From UBA2658 sp964617335 (GTDB lineage Bacteria > Bacillota > Clostridia > Oscillospirales > Oscillospiraceae), in the NCBI GenBank assembly GCA_964617335.1, contig CAZTXG010000038.1:1-12733 (forward strand): DNA of 12,733 nt. The letters are read 5' to 3'. Made by a program: the position numbers and the translations under genes. Each line of letters opens with the position of its first letter. The first letter of the stretch is position 1. The notes below the pieces were generated by a model. That model worked only from the letters and a program-made list of their open reading frames with translations, did no database searches and was not told the origin of the DNA. Below are positions 12,067-12,733 of the stretch, one piece after another.

Positions 12067-12733
12067 ATGAAAAGAAATTGGCTTACAGTCATTATAGGAC
12101 TTCTTATTGTAATCGGAGGTGTCTTGTATGGCTGCAATGTGCTGGGCTATTGGGACACGAACCTTTCCTTTGATGGCTGGTGGGCGCTTTTTATAATCCT
12201 TCCCTGTGTGCTATCCATGGCCACAGGGGGTATAAATCTTTTAAATTCCATAGGAGCCGGTGTGGGCATTCTTTTGCTTTTAAGCGCTCAGGGAGTTTTT
12301 CACGATAACCTTGGCTATAAGCTTATCGCCCCCCTTATAGTTATACTCCTTGGGCTGAACATCGTTTTTAAAGTCCCCGCAAGGATGCGCAAGGAAGGTA
12401 ATAACGGTATTTTCGCCGGCAGCAGGGGAGACACTCACTTTGCTGTTTTCGGCGGAAACAAGCCTAAGTTTGATGATGCCGTTTTTCGTGGGGTAAACAC
12501 CTATGCGGTTTTCGGCAGCATCGAGCTGATGCTGAAAAATTCAACTATAAAGCGCGACTGCACGGTTAATGTGTATTCAATTTTCGGAAACACCGACATC
12601 ACCTTGCCGGAAAACGTTAGGGCCTATGTTACAAGCACACCGATAATTGGCAGCATTCAAAACACCTTTAAATCCTCTACAGTTCAAAATGCCCCCACAG
12701 TTTACATATGGGTGTTAACGGTTTTTGGCTCAG
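12067..12733 (+). CDS. LiaF-like membrane protein, partial at right edge
   Basis: The first 222 codons are in the window; the 3' end is missing. ATG at 12067 has aggag at 12054-12058 with an 8-base spacing. The N-terminal half holds four predicted membrane helices (about residues 6-25, 38-54, 60-76 and 85-101), with GYWDTNLSFDGWWALFIILP typical of the DUF5668/LiaF-type membrane domain. From residue 120 a repeated strand-FG unit recurs every 20-26 residues (FAVFGG 125, YAVFGS 146, YSIFGN 170, TPIIGS 191, LTVFGS 217), the beta-solenoid of the LiaF C-terminal cell-wall-active-antibiotics-response domain. In Bacillus, LiaF restrains the LiaRS envelope-stress system. Whether lia-type regulators follow cannot be seen. 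A role in envelope-stress sensing is inferred from family. Confidence 0.82.
   Translation, partial: MKRNWLTVIIGLLIVIGGVLYGCNVLGYWDTNLSFDGWWALFIILPCVLSMATGGINLLNSIGAGVGILLLLSAQGVFHDNLGYKLIAPLIVILLGLNIVFKVPARMRKEGNNGIFAGSRGDTHFAVFGGNKPKFDDAVFRGVNTYAVFGSIELMLKNSTIKRDCTVNVYSIFGNTDITLPENVRAYVTSTPIIGSIQNTFKSSTVQNAPTVYIWVLTVFGS

Overview
The window looks like chromosomal DNA of a low-to-moderate GC Clostridia-type Firmicute. The reasons are strong AGGAGG-like ribosome sites, sigma-A promoters close to TTGACA-N17-TATAAT, intrinsic terminators, a short methionine synthase with a separate activation protein, and a LiaF-like membrane protein. No rRNA, tRNA, insertion sequence or CRISPR array was seen. 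The genus cannot be named from this sequence alone.

Left part (1-5945). The first 84 bases hold two imperfect copies of a 42-base unit, followed by a plus-strand terminator belonging to something left of the window. A TetR-family regulator on the minus strand is divergent from a plus-strand operon of four genes. These encode an MMPL/RND-type membrane transporter, a secreted protein rich in xxxLxxG heptad repeats, a guanine-deaminase-like nucleobase deaminase and a GNAT acetyltransferase. The regulator, transporter and heptad-repeat protein form a recognisable envelope or efflux module. The two enzymes behind them may only be co-transcribed, or may belong to a detoxification set. A 22-codon open frame with a good ribosome site sits in front of the acetyltransferase. 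The operon ends in a terminator that also serves the converging methionine genes.

Middle part (5947-10311, minus strand). This is a methionine/one-carbon operon in the order metF, methionine synthase activation protein, metH. MetF makes 5-methyl-THF, MetH transfers that methyl group through cobalamin to homocysteine, and the separate activation protein should rescue oxidised cobalamin using AdoMet. The metF stop and the activation-gene start overlap (ATGA). The operon begins at a perfect consensus promoter followed by a leader of about 270 nt. The leader holds a 37-codon upstream frame with a cysteine-rich end, long-range complementary segments, and a strong intrinsic terminator just before the metF ribosome site. 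I could not match it to the S-box, T-box or cobalamin riboswitch. It is the best candidate here for an undescribed regulatory element.

Right part (10312-12733, plus strand). A family I inorganic pyrophosphatase and a YebC/TACO1-family protein each have their own promoter. They are followed by a terminator and the first 222 codons of a LiaF-like protein that runs off the right edge. Several reading frames extend upstream of their real starts. The preferred starts, chosen from ribosome sites, are given in the entries.
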